Source: Vreelandella songnenensis (GTDB lineage Bacteria > Pseudomonadota > Gammaproteobacteria > Pseudomonadales > Halomonadaceae). From it: DNA of 64,000 nucleotides. The stretch is taken from NCBI RefSeq assembly GCF_003002925.1, contig NZ_PVTK01000003.1, positions 186,001 through 250,000 of the forward strand. The letters are read 5' to 3'. The notes beneath the pieces were generated by a model. It searched no databases. It saw only the letters and a program-made list of their open reading frames with translations, and was not told the DNA's origin. The translations under genes and the position numbers were made by a program. Positions 17,710 through 27,042 of this stretch are shown in pieces. Within the stretch, counting starts at the first letter, position 1. Every line of letters starts with the position of its first letter.

Positions 17710-19146
17710 ATGGCCAAGTCCTCTCCTTTTGCGCTGATACTGGTAGCCGTCGGCGGCGCCGTTGTTGGCTTTCTAACTGCCCAAGCGCTGCCTGCCACTG
17801 ACGCTTCTGCAGCATCGAACACTGAAACTACCGGTCCGGACGGCGCCTCGGGTGCGCTGGCAGGTCTTGATGGCGTCACCCTTGGCGAGCGTATGCAGGG
17901 GGAAATCACGGCAAGCGACATGCTCAATGGTAACGACGGCAGCCGCTACGACCGCTACGTGATCAGCCTTGAAGAGGGCGACCTGGTCGAGTTTAGCTTG
18001 CGCGGGGCGTTGAACGGCGTGGTCGCGCTTTATGACGACCAACTCCAGCTTTTGAACAGTGCCTCAATGGTGCGTCACCGTATAGAAGAGGGCGGTGACT
18101 ACATGGTGGTGGTCAGCGGTGGTGATGCCAGCAGCTACGGCCCTTACACCCTGAACAGCCGGGTCATCGAGCTGAGCGACGATAACGTACTGACCCTTGA
18201 TGCGCCGCTGGACAGCTGGCTTGCCGGTTCTCCCAGCGAGTTTACGCTGACCATCGAAGAAGCTGGCATGTACCAGCTGGAAATGCGCTCCGATGAGTTT
18301 GATGCCTATCTGGAACTTGATGGTCCGAACGGCTACCACCGTGAGGATGACGATAGCGCCGGTGATCTGGATGCCCGCATTTCCGATTTCCTGGCCCCCG
18401 GCGAATACACGCTGACGGCAAGAGCGCCTTACGGTGAAGGCGAAGGTCTTTTCACGCTGACCGCCGAGCCGCGGGAGTTGCCCGGTGACGGGGAGCTGCG
18501 CAACGACGGCGCCATCGTTCCCGACGATTCGCTGAACGGCTGGTACAGTGGTCAGGATCTGACCTATCAGATTGAGGTCGAAGAGGCCGGTCTTTATCAG
18601 ATCGACATGACGTCAAGCGATGTGGACGCTTATCTGGTGCTTGAAGGCCCCAATGGCTACTACCGTGAAGATGACGATAGCGGTGGTGATCTGGATGCGC
18701 GCATTGCCGATTTCCTGGAGCCGGGCACCTACGAGCTGACGGCACGTACTGCCTACGGTACCGACAGCGGTCTGTTTACCATCACCATGGCGCCTCATGC
18801 GTTGCCGGACGATGTGACGCTTCGCAATGACGGGGCAATTACGCCGGATGAGACCCTCAATGGCTGGTTCAATGGTGAGCCTCTGATCTATGAGCTTGAG
18901 CTTGAAGAAAGCTCGCTGGTAACACTTGATATGCGCTCCAGCGATTTCGATGCCTATCTTGAGCTTGAAGGCGAAGGTGTTGCCTACAGCGATGACGACG
19001 GTGGCAATGGCACCGATGCGCGCCTTCAAGAGCAGCTGCTGCCCGGTACCTATCGGGTGATGGCGCGCGGTTTCAGCACCATGGGAAGCGGCTTGTTCGA
19101 GCTTGAGGTGAGCGCTGAGCCCACTCAGATGCAGCCCAGCATGTAA
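17710..19146 (+). CDS. Exported protein with tandem PPC-like beta-sandwich repeats
   Basis: A 478-residue protein with an N-terminal signal or anchor helix (FALILVAVGGAVVGFLTAQAL) and four ~110-residue repeats. The last three repeats share a framework: L-N/D-x-W-x-x-G, an E-E-A-G/S-x-Y/V-x-L-D/E-M-x-S-x-x-x-D-A-Y-L core, then G-Y-x-R-E-D-D-D-S-x-G-D-L-D-A-R and a P-G-T/E-Y-x-L-T-A-R strand. This is the layout of bacterial pre-peptidase C-terminal (PPC) domains. The acidic DDDSGGDLDAR loops could bind calcium. No catalytic domain is attached. The product composition is very acidic, as usual for periplasmic proteins of halophiles. Function unknown. Confidence 0.75.
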   Translation: MAKSSPFALILVAVGGAVVGFLTAQALPATDASAASNTETTGPDGASGALAGLDGVTLGERMQGEITASDMLNGNDGSRYDRYVISLEEGDLVEFSLRGALNGVVALYDDQLQLLNSASMVRHRIEEGGDYMVVVSGGDASSYGPYTLNSRVIELSDDNVLTLDAPLDSWLAGSPSEFTLTIEEAGMYQLEMRSDEFDAYLELDGPNGYHREDDDSAGDLDARISDFLAPGEYTLTARAPYGEGEGLFTLTAEPRELPGDGELRNDGAIVPDDSLNGWYSGQDLTYQIEVEEAGLYQIDMTSSDVDAYLVLEGPNGYYREDDDSGGDLDARIADFLEPGTYELTARTAYGTDSGLFTITMAPHALPDDVTLRNDGAITPDETLNGWFNGEPLIYELELEESSLVTLDMRSSDFDAYLELEGEGVAYSDDDGGNGTDARLQEQLLPGTYRVMARGFSTMGSGLFELEVSAEPTQMQPSM

Positions 19147-19164
19147 CGTTTCTAGCGTTGTCTG

Positions 19165-19200
19165 AAACGCCCCTGCCCATGAGAGTGAGCAGGGGCGTTT
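19165..19200 (+). terminator. Terminator of the PPC-repeat gene
   Basis: A 12-bp stem (AAACGCCCCTGC / GCAGGGGCGTTT) with a 12-nt loop, ending in TTT, directly after the gene. Confidence 0.8.
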
Positions 19201-19260
19201 ATGTTTGGCTACGCTCAATGGTTGAAGAGCGGCGAGAGCCGTATTACAGGGAGGTATAAA

Positions 19261-20034
19261 ATGATGTATGGCAAGTTAAGTGGCGCTGCGCTTGCGGCGC
19301 TGGTTCTCAGCGGCTGCCAGTCGCCCGAAGCAGAGAGGGTTACCTCGCCTTCACTCAGCTATCAGCCGCTTGAAAAGCGCTTTGTAGAGCCTGGGTGTCA
19401 GCGCGAACACTGCTCCGAAGTGACGGTATCATCGCTCGTTTTCCCCGACGATCCTGACTTGAGTGACGAGCTGAAACGCCGTCTGCTGGCGCTTGCCATG
19501 GACATGACCGATGCCCCTGCCGACCCCCCGCAAGAGTGGGACGGCTATGCAGAGGCGTTTTTTGCCAGAGCCGGCGAGGATAGCGAAATGCTGCCCCAGT
19601 TCATGGCGAGCGAAGCGCAGATGGAGGCTAGCGTATATGCCCAGCACGACGGCCTGCTGGTGCTTGAGCTGACAAGCTACGTCTACCACGCGGGGCAGGC
19701 TCATGGGCTACCTTCAACAGCCTTCATGGTGATTGATGAGCGCCAGTCGCGAGCGGTAAGTCTGGATGACATGCTGCTGGATGGCCAGGACGGTGCGTTT
19801 CAGGAAGCGCTGCTTCAGGCGCACAGGCGGTGGATGGCTGAAATGGGTTACGACGACCAGTATGTGATCAACTGGCCGCTAAGTGAAAGCCGTAACGTGG
19901 CGCCGCTGGAAGATAGCTGGGTGGTGAAATTCAACGTCTACGAAATTGCGCCTTACGCCGTTGGTCAGCCGGAGCTCTTTATACCTTTCGAAGATCTTGA
20001 AGGCGTTGCCAAGCCGCGCTATCTGGGGCAATAG
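19261..20034 (+). CDS. Lipoprotein with DUF3298/RsiV-like C-terminal domain
   Basis: A 257-residue predicted lipoprotein. The signal peptide ends in the lipobox LSGC (AALVLSGCQSPEAE). The mature part has an N-terminal DUF4163-like strand region and a C-terminal DUF3298-like domain, recognisable by LELTSYVYHAGQAHGLPSTAFMVID and the ending FNVYEIAPYAVGQPELFIPFEDL. These domains occur in RsiV-type proteins that bind lysozyme and in many envelope lipoproteins of unknown role. The ATG at 19261 follows the SD GGGAGG by 7 nt; an adjacent ATG at 19264 is equally possible. Alone downstream of a terminator, so probably monocistronic. Confidence 0.78.
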   Translation: MMYGKLSGAALAALVLSGCQSPEAERVTSPSLSYQPLEKRFVEPGCQREHCSEVTVSSLVFPDDPDLSDELKRRLLALAMDMTDAPADPPQEWDGYAEAFFARAGEDSEMLPQFMASEAQMEASVYAQHDGLLVLELTSYVYHAGQAHGLPSTAFMVIDERQSRAVSLDDMLLDGQDGAFQEALLQAHRRWMAEMGYDDQYVINWPLSESRNVAPLEDSWVVKFNVYEIAPYAVGQPELFIPFEDLEGVAKPRYLGQ

Positions 20035-20069
20035 CCCTGGATAGCGCGGGTAATGTGATGTTCGAGCCC

Positions 20070-20948
20070 TTATCGGCCGGCGTTGAGGCAGCCAATCACA
20101 ACGAGTAGCGCGGCGGTTGGCAGGCGCCAGTCCAGCACGCTGACGCCTGCCAATACCAATAGAAGGCCAGCCAGAATGGGTACGCCATAGGCCAGGCTCC
20201 CCACCAGGCTTGCATGGCCCCAGCGCAGGGCTTTATCCCATGCCACCATGGCGATGCCGTAGGGGCCAAGGCCCAGGGCGACGCCTGCCAGCAGCGCTTC
20301 GGTGCTGGGCAGGGCGGGGTGGCCTTCAAATGCCAGGCTTGCAAGCGTTGTCATCGCGCAGGCAATCAATAGCATGCGCGGCAGTAGCGGCGTAATGGAA
20401 ACCGGTGCCGCCTGGCTTACCCATGAGTAGAGCGCCCAGCAGCAGGCCGCCAGCAGCGCAAGGCCGTAACCCACGGTGGCACCACCGAGTCCGCTGCTCA
20501 GCGCCTGGGGAACCAGCAGCAGCGCCGCGCCGGAAAACGCAATCAGTGCCCCCGTCACGCCCGCCAGGCGCAGCTTGCCGAAACGACTCCACTGGCTCAA
20601 CAGCACAAACAGTACCGGCCAGGTATAGGTAATCAGGGCGGCTTCCGCCGCTGGCGCCAGGCGCATGCCGATGAAGTAGGTGCTGACGGCACCCAGAATC
20701 AACAGAGGAATGCCTAACCAGATGCCCAGCTGCCAGCTGCGGCTACAGCTTGCCACGTTGACGCGGCGGCTCAGCGGCATGGTAGCCAAAGCGCCTGCCA
20801 GGAGCGTCAAGGCAGTCAGCTGAAGAGGCGAGGACGTATGGGCACGTTCAGCAAGCAGCGGCGCCACGCTCCACAGCACGACTGCCACCAAAGCGGCGCC
20901 GACGCTGTACCAACGAGGGAACACGATAGGGGAGTGAGTGCGTTGCAT
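20070..20948 (-). CDS. EamA/DMT-family exporter
   Basis: A 292-residue inner-membrane protein with ten predicted helices in two EamA repeats (VALVAVVLWSVAPLLAE..., second repeat CCWALYSWVSQAA...). It resembles YddG-like amino-acid or metabolite exporters but no substrate is evident. Start 20948 is chosen for the AAGGAGA 7-8 nt upstream on the minus strand. The divergent LysR gene 100 bp away is the obvious candidate regulator. The intergenic region contains an AT-rich stretch with ATCACAATATCGATCTTTATTGATAG-like repeats that could hold the LysR site. Confidence 0.85.
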   Translation of the reverse strand: MQRTHSPIVFPRWYSVGAALVAVVLWSVAPLLAERAHTSSPLQLTALTLLAGALATMPLSRRVNVASCSRSWQLGIWLGIPLLILGAVSTYFIGMRLAPAAEAALITYTWPVLFVLLSQWSRFGKLRLAGVTGALIAFSGAALLLVPQALSSGLGGATVGYGLALLAACCWALYSWVSQAAPVSITPLLPRMLLIACAMTTLASLAFEGHPALPSTEALLAGVALGLGPYGIAMVAWDKALRWGHASLVGSLAYGVPILAGLLLVLAGVSVLDWRLPTAALLVVIGCLNAGR

Positions 20949-21049
20949 GAGCGGTCTCCTTGCCTGGAACATGTGCAAAGCAGCATACTCGCCAATAAAA
21001 CATCACAATATCGATCTTTATTGATAGCTTTGATCACAAAAGGTGATAT

Positions 21050-21922
21050 ATGCGCGCCCCTACTCTGGACCTCACGTTGCTGCGCACGCTGGTGGCGATT
21101 GCCGATACGGGCAGCGTCACTGCGGCGGCCAAGCGCCTGTCCTATACGCAGTCGACGGTGAGCATGCAGCTACAGCGCCTGGAGGCACATCTTGAGCTAA
21201 GTCTTCACGAACGCGATGGACGCCGACTGCGATTTACCCCTGACGGCGAACGCCTGCTGACCCATGCGCGGCGCCTTCTGGCGCTGAATGACGAAGCTTG
21301 GGGCGACATGCAGGCCCAGCAGGTCACCGGCGACCTGACGCTTGGGATACCCGAGGATTACGCCTCGCTGCTGCCCTCGGTATTTGCCTACTTTCACCAG
21401 CTTTACCCGGCCGTGGGGTTGAAAGTTATCTGCGGCACGAGTGCTCACCTGGTCGAGCAGGTAAAGGCCGCCGAGCTTGATCTGGCGCTGGTTACCCGCC
21501 AGCGCAATTCGCCGGGGGGCGACGTGATTCGCCGCGAACCGCTGGTCTGGGCCGTGGGTGTCAACCAGCAGCCCCTTCTAAGCGACCCGATACCCCTGGC
21601 GCTTTATTCACCCGGCGCCGACGTCTTTCGGGAAGTGGCCGAGCAGGCGTTGCAGGGGGCGGGGCGTAACTGGCGGGTGGCCTATACCAGTCAGTCGATG
21701 GCCGGACTTGCGCCTATCGTGATCGCCGGGCTGGCCGTAGTGGTGGTGACGCGCAGCATGCTTACCCCATCGCTGCGTCCACTGGATGAAAGCAGCGGCC
21801 TGCCGGCTCTGCCCATGATCGAGCTGGCGCTACACCGCGCCCCTCACCGCCCCTCAGAGCCTGCTCGGCGGCTCGGTGAGCTGATCCGCGAGCAGCTGGC
21901 CGCACCAAGCGAAGCGGTATGA
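21050..21922 (+). CDS. LysR-type transcriptional regulator
   Basis: A 290-residue LysR regulator. The winged HTH is at residues ~5-65 (DTGSVTAAAKRLSYTQSTVSMQLQRLEAHL), followed by the linker helix and a periplasmic-binding-like effector domain beginning at DLTLGIPEDYA. It is divergent from the EamA exporter and probably controls it, with the effector likely being a substrate of that exporter. This pairing of LysR with DMT exporter is common (ArgP/LysG-like logic). The start at 21050 gives the normal short N terminus before the HTH. Confidence 0.9.
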   Translation: MRAPTLDLTLLRTLVAIADTGSVTAAAKRLSYTQSTVSMQLQRLEAHLELSLHERDGRRLRFTPDGERLLTHARRLLALNDEAWGDMQAQQVTGDLTLGIPEDYASLLPSVFAYFHQLYPAVGLKVICGTSAHLVEQVKAAELDLALVTRQRNSPGGDVIRREPLVWAVGVNQQPLLSDPIPLALYSPGADVFREVAEQALQGAGRNWRVAYTSQSMAGLAPIVIAGLAVVVVTRSMLTPSLRPLDESSGLPALPMIELALHRAPHRPSEPARRLGELIREQLAAPSEAV

Positions 21923-22052
21923 GCTGAAGGCAGGAGACGCTAAACTGCCTCAAACCTGGCGACAAGAGGTCTAGCGTTGAGAGGTTAAGCGACCCGCCTT
22001 GGCCCGACTACACTAGACTGAACGCCATATAACGTTGCACTAGGAGCGCTGC

Positions 22053-22610
22053 ATGCACGAGCTGGACCATTACATTTACCCCCATAGGGTGCTTCACTGG
22101 CTGGTAGCCGGGGGCGTGCTGCTGGCGCTTGCCAGCGGGTTCACCTTTGGCACATTAGGGTATGAAGGCACCGTCGAGCTTTTCGGCAATACGCTGACGA
22201 ACCTGCTGTACACCAGTCACAAGACGCTGGGTATCACCCTCTTGCTGTTGATGACCCTGCGCATCATTACCCGCATCGCCTTCGTAGTACCGGACCATGA
22301 CCCGCCCCTGAATGCCTTTGAGCGCATCGTCAGTACCAGCGTGCATCATCTGCTGTATCTGGCGTTGATCATCATGCCGCTACTTGGCTGGGCGGCCACC
22401 GCCACCGGCGGCTATCCCATCGAGTTCTTCCACTGGCACTTGCCGGGCCTTCTTGGCGAACGGCCCGCGCTTTCCAGCCAGCTCTATACCTGGCACGGAC
22501 GTATTGGCTGGGCAATCGTGGTGTTGACCACGCTGCATGTGGCGGGGGCGCTGTTTCACTGGCGTATCAAGCGCGATACCGTCACCAAACGCATGAGCCT
22601 GTTCGATTAA
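22053..22610 (+). CDS. Cytochrome b561-type membrane protein
   Basis: A 185-residue diheme b-type cytochrome with four helices. Candidate haem histidines are in HRVLHWLVAGG (helix 1), SHKTLGITLLLLM (helix 2) and TWHGRIGWAIVVLTTLHVAGALFHW (helix 4). The family moves electrons between quinol and periplasmic acceptors, or detoxifies superoxide (CybB). An SD (GGAGCG) precedes ATG 22053. The next gene, an unknown membrane protein 61 nt downstream on the same strand, may be co-transcribed. A second b561 homologue is at 27043-27639. Confidence 0.88.
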   Translation: MHELDHYIYPHRVLHWLVAGGVLLALASGFTFGTLGYEGTVELFGNTLTNLLYTSHKTLGITLLLLMTLRIITRIAFVVPDHDPPLNAFERIVSTSVHHLLYLALIIMPLLGWAATATGGYPIEFFHWHLPGLLGERPALSSQLYTWHGRIGWAIVVLTTLHVAGALFHWRIKRDTVTKRMSLFD

Positions 22611-22671
22611 GGACTGACCAAGCGTTTACTAGACAACAACACCAGCACGGCGCGCAGGGAGCAGAACCGCC

Positions 22672-23400
22672 ATGGGTCAGCAAATCGCGTTCATCATTGG
22701 CTTGGCCGCCGTTCATGTGTACGCCAGCAAGCTTCGCAAGCTAAGCGCCGTGCCACGCAGCGCCTGGCTTTCGCTGGCGGGCGGCATCTCGGTCGCCTAC
22801 GTGTTCATTCACGTGTTTCCGGCCTTGAGCAAAGCCCATGAAACGATCAACGCCCATGGCCTTCTGGCAGTTCTCGAGCACAATGCCTATATCGTCGCAC
22901 TGATTGGTCTGGCGGTGTTTTACGGCCTCGAGCAGGTAGCTTCCCACCATTCAGAGCCTTTTCGAAAGGGTGCCAAGACTCATTTCAGAAAGCTTGAGGG
23001 TGTATTCTGGATCCATGTGGGCTCCTTTTCGCTCTACAACGCGCTGATTGGTTATCTGCTGGTGTATCGCGACAATCAGTTTCCCGACGTGGTGTTCTTT
23101 TTTCTGGCCATGAGCGCGCATTTTCTGGTCAATGACCACGGCCTGGTGCGCCATCATCGCGATCGCTACCTGGCCCGCGGGCGCTGGGTGCTGGCAAGCG
23201 CGGTTATCATTGGCTGGCTGGTGGGCATGGCCGTTGAGGTCACCGAGGCCTTTGTCGGCCTGCTGTATGCCTTCGTAGCCGGCGGTGTGGTGCTGAACGT
23301 GCTTAAAGAAGAGCTGCCGGAAGACCGGCGCAGCCAGTTCTGGCCCTTTGCCCTGGGAGTGGCGAGCTGCACCCTGCTGCTGATTTTTGCCGAGCCCTAG
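22672..23400 (+). CDS. Polytopic membrane protein with ZIP-like features
   Basis: A 242-residue inner-membrane protein with about seven hydrophobic helices. I do not recognise it at gene level. Histidine-rich positions in helices, such as YVFIHVFPALSKAHE, and the polar helix HFLVNDHGLVRHHRDR recall the metal-binding helices of ZIP zinc transporters, and the last part (YAFVAGGVVLNVLKEELPED) resembles the final ZIP helix pattern. The canonical HNFxDG and HExPHE motifs are not present, so metal transport is only a suggestion. SD AGGGAGCAGAACCGCC precedes the ATG. It follows the cytochrome b561 gene with a 61-nt gap. Confidence 0.55.
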   Translation: MGQQIAFIIGLAAVHVYASKLRKLSAVPRSAWLSLAGGISVAYVFIHVFPALSKAHETINAHGLLAVLEHNAYIVALIGLAVFYGLEQVASHHSEPFRKGAKTHFRKLEGVFWIHVGSFSLYNALIGYLLVYRDNQFPDVVFFFLAMSAHFLVNDHGLVRHHRDRYLARGRWVLASAVIIGWLVGMAVEVTEAFVGLLYAFVAGGVVLNVLKEELPEDRRSQFWPFALGVASCTLLLIFAEP

Positions 23401-23473
23401 GCGGTTAAGTCGACCTTTACAGGTTGTCTCCCTTCGCGTGACATCCGTGCGTTTAAGCAGGCGCGTCTAGGTA

Positions 23474-23486
23474 AATGAAAATCACT
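23474..23486. promoter_or_regulatory. Fur-box-like site upstream of the exporter gene
   Basis: AATGAAAATCACT matches 11 of 13 core positions of the Fur consensus AATGATAATCATT. It lies ~70 bp before the exporter start, in an AT-rich intergenic region. Found by eye only. Confidence 0.45.
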
Positions 23487-23553
23487 TTGTTTATTGACTT
23501 GGGGCGTTAGTGCGTCACAATTTGCCGCCTATCAACGCCGTAGGGAAGTGCGC

Positions 23554-25209
23554 ATGGAGCTGTTGCAGGTTGTCTTTCGTCATTACCGCTGGCCGTTTCT
23601 AGGCGCCATCGGCCTGAGCCTTTTCAGTGCGGGGCTGGGAGTCGGGGTGATTGCCTTTATCAACCAGCGGTTGATCGAGGTGGGCAGCCCGCTTTCCGCC
23701 CTGCCGCAGTTTCTCGGTCTGCTGGCGGTGCTTCTGGCAGTAACGCTGGGTACGCAGCTTGCGCTGACGCTGCTTGGGCACCACTTTGTCTTTGATCTGC
23801 GCTCGCGGCTGGTAAAGCGCATTCTGGATACCGACATCGAGCGCCTTGAGCAGCTGGGTAACGCCACGCTTCTGGCAAGCCTTTCAAGCGATGTACGCAA
23901 CATCACCATCGGCTTTGTACGCCTGCCGGAGCTTGTGCAGGGCGTGGTGCTGACACTTGCCTCGATTGCCTATCTGGCCTGGCTTTCGCCGCAGATGGTG
24001 GTCATCACGGTAGTGTGGATCGCGTTCACCATGTGGGCTGGCTGGGTACTGGTGTCTCGAGTATATCGGCACTTCAACCTGGTGCGGGAAAGCGAAGACC
24101 GTTTATACAAGGATTACCAGTCGGCGATTGAAGGGCGTAAGGAGCTGGCACTGAACCGCGATCGGGCGAAACATTTCTTTGATGAAACCTACACCGCGAA
24201 TGCGCGGGAGTACCGCTACCACATCATTCGCGCCGATACTTACCATCTAAGCGCCGGCAACTGGTCCAACATCATGATGCTGGGCGCCATTGGCGTGGTG
24301 TTCTTCATGGCCAATGGCCTGGGGTGGGCAACGCCGGCGGTGGCGGCCACCTTCGCTTTGACTCTGCTGTTCTTGCGCACTCCGTTGATTCAGGCGATCG
24401 GCGCCTGGCCCACCCTGATCAGCGCCCAGGTAGCGTTTGACAAGCTGGCAAGCCTCGAGCTTGCCGAGTATCAGCCGGGCTTTGGTGTCGAGAACCGCTT
24501 TACCGACTGGCAGCGCCTGGAACTGGTTGACGTCACCTATCACTACCCTGAAAGCGCGCACGGCGAAGGCTTTCACGTCGGGCCCATCAACCTGACGCTC
24601 ACGCGCGGCGAGCAGGTATTTCTGATCGGCGGCAATGGTAGCGGTAAATCGACCCTGGCACGCCTCTTGAGCGGTCTTTACCGGCCCGAGGGCGGACACA
24701 TCAAGGTGGATGGTCAGGTTCTTACCCCAGCGCAGTGGCAGGACTTCAGAGCGCACTTTGCCAGCGTGTTCACCGATTTTCATCAGTTCGACCTGGCCAT
24801 GGGCCCGGACGGGCAAAAAGCCGATCCCGCGCTGGTCGCCACCTGGCTTGAACGGCTGCAGATGCAGCAGAAGCTGCAATGGGAAGGCGACCGGGTAATC
24901 AATACCCAGCTTTCCCAAGGCCAGCGCAAGCGTTTGGCACTGTTACTCGCCATTGCCGAAGAGCGGGATATTCTGCTGCTCGATGAGTGGGCGGCGGACC
25001 AGGATCCGCAGTTCCGGCGGCTTTTCTATCGCGAGCTTTTGCCCCACCTGCGGGAAATGGGCAAGACGGTATTTGCGATCAGCCACGACGACAGCTACTT
25101 CGCCCACGCGGACCGGCTTCTGGAGATGTCTCAGGGTAAGCTTCATGAGCTGACCGGCGCCCAGCGTGACCTGGCAAGCCAGGACGCCGTTGCCCAGATC
25201 AATACTTGA
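23554..25209 (+). CDS. PvdE/SyrD-family cyclic peptide (siderophore) ABC exporter
   Basis: A 551-residue ABC half-transporter with a six-helix membrane domain (residues ~1-300) fused to an ATPase (Walker [10 protein letters not shown], signature [10 protein letters not shown], Walker [14 protein letters not shown]). The signature LSQGQ and the WAADQDP ending are distinctive for the COG4615 group, which includes PvdE (pyoverdine precursor export), SyrD and microcin exporters. ATG 23554 is chosen with AGGGAAG 6 nt upstream; an in-frame TTG at 23494 would add a non-hydrophobic extension. It sits beside Fhu-type iron genes and has a Fur-like site upstream, so siderophore traffic is the likely role. 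No NRPS gene is in the window. Confidence 0.85.
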   Translation: MELLQVVFRHYRWPFLGAIGLSLFSAGLGVGVIAFINQRLIEVGSPLSALPQFLGLLAVLLAVTLGTQLALTLLGHHFVFDLRSRLVKRILDTDIERLEQLGNATLLASLSSDVRNITIGFVRLPELVQGVVLTLASIAYLAWLSPQMVVITVVWIAFTMWAGWVLVSRVYRHFNLVRESEDRLYKDYQSAIEGRKELALNRDRAKHFFDETYTANAREYRYHIIRADTYHLSAGNWSNIMMLGAIGVVFFMANGLGWATPAVAATFALTLLFLRTPLIQAIGAWPTLISAQVAFDKLASLELAEYQPGFGVENRFTDWQRLELVDVTYHYPESAHGEGFHVGPINLTLTRGEQVFLIGGNGSGKSTLARLLSGLYRPEGGHIKVDGQVLTPAQWQDFRAHFASVFTDFHQFDLAMGPDGQKADPALVATWLERLQMQQKLQWEGDRVINTQLSQGQRKRLALLLAIAEERDILLLDEWAADQDPQFRRLFYRELLPHLREMGKTVFAISHDDSYFAHADRLLEMSQGKLHELTGAQRDLASQDAVAQINT

Positions 25210-25235
25210 TGGGGTAAGTAGTTCGACAGGTGATA

Positions 25236-26009
25236 TCAGGGGGCGCGCTTGCGCGCCACCCGGTCACATCCTTCCAGCGGGCAGTTGCTGCATACGCTGA
25301 ACTCATCAAGCAGGTAGCGCAGACAGCAGAGCTTGCGCACCCGCTTCTCTTCATCGCTGCCGTCGGGCGTGTAGGTGCGTACCGGCTCGAAAAGCGGATT
25401 GCGCTGCCCGCCAAGGTGGCGTGATTCCAGCAGCGCCCGGACGGCTTCAAGCGCCTCATGATTGACGTCGGGGTGCTCGGCAAGCAGATTCACGTAGTAA
25501 TCCAGGTAGCCGCCGGCGTTGCTCCAGAACACGCGCGGGGCCGCGCCGGAAATGGCCGCCAGGCGCTCGATCAGCGGCGCCCAGTGCTGGTCAATCAGCT
25601 TGGCGAAACGTTCGCTGCCTGCCTCGGTGCCCATCGGTTCGCCTTCATGAGGTAGCCACAGCCGCTGGGTGCAGCCTTCCTCGTTGAGGATGACGTGCAC
25701 ATCATCGAGCTCTACCGGCAAATCGCGATTGAGCAGAAGGTGAGAGGCAATAGTGGGAACGGTCAGCGCGCTGAAGTGCCACTTCGACCACAGCGAAGTA
25801 ATGGCGCGTTTGTCGCCACCCGGGTAGCGGGCGGCGTAGTGGGATAGATCCTGCTCTAAAAGCGCAGTATTACGCCAGCGTGATGCCTTGACCGCACCCG
25901 ACGGGGGCGTGCCGCCGATCAGCGGCGGCGTAAACAGCACCAGCTGCCCTTGATAGCAATCGGCAAGCGTAGGGGCGTGGGCTGAATGATCTAGAGCAAG
26001 CGGCGGCAT
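25236..26009 (-). CDS. fhuF: FhuF-like ferric-siderophore reductase
   Basis: A 257-residue cytoplasmic 2Fe-2S protein that reduces ferric hydroxamate siderophores to release iron. The C terminus carries the diagnostic cluster motif C-C-x10-C-x2-C (KLCCLRYLLDEF, then VCSNCPLEGC). The start at 26009 is chosen because GGGAG lies 8 nt upstream on the minus strand; the longer frame begins at 26027 without a signal. It is convergent with the exporter gene, only 26 nt apart, and a Fur-like site lies ~110 bp upstream. Confidence 0.88.
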   Translation of the reverse strand: MPPLALDHSAHAPTLADCYQGQLVLFTPPLIGGTPPSGAVKASRWRNTALLEQDLSHYAARYPGGDKRAITSLWSKWHFSALTVPTIASHLLLNRDLPVELDDVHVILNEEGCTQRLWLPHEGEPMGTEAGSERFAKLIDQHWAPLIERLAAISGAAPRVFWSNAGGYLDYYVNLLAEHPDVNHEALEAVRALLESRHLGGQRNPLFEPVRTYTPDGSDEEKRVRKLCCLRYLLDEFSVCSNCPLEGCDRVARKRAP

Positions 26010-26117
26010 AACGGAACTCCCGAACATGAGCTTTGTGCAAGCTCAAGCACACCTGCTTGTTGGCCAGGGTGATACGCCAATGCAGTGCAGGTTGAAAGTG
26101 GTCGTCTCAGCTTAAGC

Positions 26118-26134
26118 GATAATGCTTATCAATT
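26118..26134. promoter_or_regulatory. Fur-box-like site upstream of fhuF
   Basis: GATAATGCTTATCAATT contains the palindrome GATAATGCTTATC, close to the Fur consensus half-sites GATAAT / ATTATC. It is located between fhuF and fhuC, ~110 bp upstream of the fhuF start. Confidence 0.55.
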
Positions 26135-26173
26135 GAAGCGTTAGTTGCGAATCAATGCGTTTTACAAGAAGGC

Positions 26174-26941
26174 CTACTGGGCCACGGCAATCCGATGATC
26201 GCCGCTGGGGTGCTGCAATACCTGCATGGGTAGGCCGTAAATAGCTTCGAGTGTGGTATCGCACATCAGCTCATCCGGCGTGCCGTGCGCCAGCAGCCGC
26301 CCGCTATGCAGGGCCATGAGCTCATCGCAGTAGCGCGAGGCCATGTTGATATCGTGCAGAACGATAATCACCCCGAGGTTAAGCTCATCGCAGAGCTTGC
26401 GAATCAGGGCGAGCACTTCCATCTGGTGAGCAATGTCCAGCGCGGCCAGCGGTTCATCGAGCAGAAGAAAACGGCTGCCCTGGGCGATCAGCATGGCAAG
26501 CCACACCCGCTGGCGTTCACCCCCGGAAAGCGTATCCACCAGCCGGTCGGCAAACGCTTCGGTATGGGTAAGGGCAATGGCTCGATCAATCGCCGCGGTA
26601 TCCTTGTGGTTGTGCCGCCCCAGCAGGCCGTGCCAGGGGTAGCGGCCAAACGCGACCAGCTCACGCCCGGTCAGGTTTTCAGCACTGGGCAGGTGCTGGG
26701 GCAGGTAGGCCACCTGACGGGCGAATTCTCGGTTCCCCCAGGCATTCAGCGGGCGCTGATCAAAATGAATCTCGCCCTCGCTGACTGCCTGCTGCTGGGC
26801 GAGCAGCTTGATGAGGGTCGATTTCCCCGAACCGTTATGGCCGATCAGGCCGTAGACCTTACCTTCTTGAAAGGTATGCTCAATGGGTTGCAAAAGGGGC
26901 TTGCCATTGATGGCAAAGGTAGCGCCTTTAACCTCGAACAT
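26174..26941 (-). CDS. fhuC: Iron-siderophore ABC transporter ATPase
   Basis: A 255-residue ATPase energising ferric-siderophore import. Walker [12 protein letters not shown]-loop YLPQHLP, signature LSGGERQRVWLAMLIAQ, Walker B LLLDEPLAALD and the H-loop VLHDINMA are all present. The sequence is of the FhuC/FecE/BtuD class, and length matches E. coli FhuC (265). Its cognate permease is most likely the FhuB-type protein encoded 1 kb away on the opposite strand. A Fur-like box lies just upstream of its start, on the far side of a 101-bp gap from the cytochrome gene. Confidence 0.9.
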   Translation of the reverse strand: MFEVKGATFAINGKPLLQPIEHTFQEGKVYGLIGHNGSGKSTLIKLLAQQQAVSEGEIHFDQRPLNAWGNREFARQVAYLPQHLPSAENLTGRELVAFGRYPWHGLLGRHNHKDTAAIDRAIALTHTEAFADRLVDTLSGGERQRVWLAMLIAQGSRFLLLDEPLAALDIAHQMEVLALIRKLCDELNLGVIIVLHDINMASRYCDELMALHSGRLLAHGTPDELMCDTTLEAIYGLPMQVLQHPSGDHRIAVAQ

Positions 26942-26993
26942 GCAGGACTCCTGACCATCAGAAGAGAATGGATAAGGCCGTCATTGTATCGGG

Positions 26994-27006
26994 AATGGTT
27001 ATCATT
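26994..27006. promoter_or_regulatory. Fur-box-like site upstream of fhuC
   Basis: AATGGTTATCATT matches 11 of 13 positions of the Fur core AATGATAATCATT, ~55 bp before the fhuC start codon. Confidence 0.6.
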
Positions 27007-27042
27007 TAATAGCGAGAAAATACCCTTCGCTTATTACCCCGT

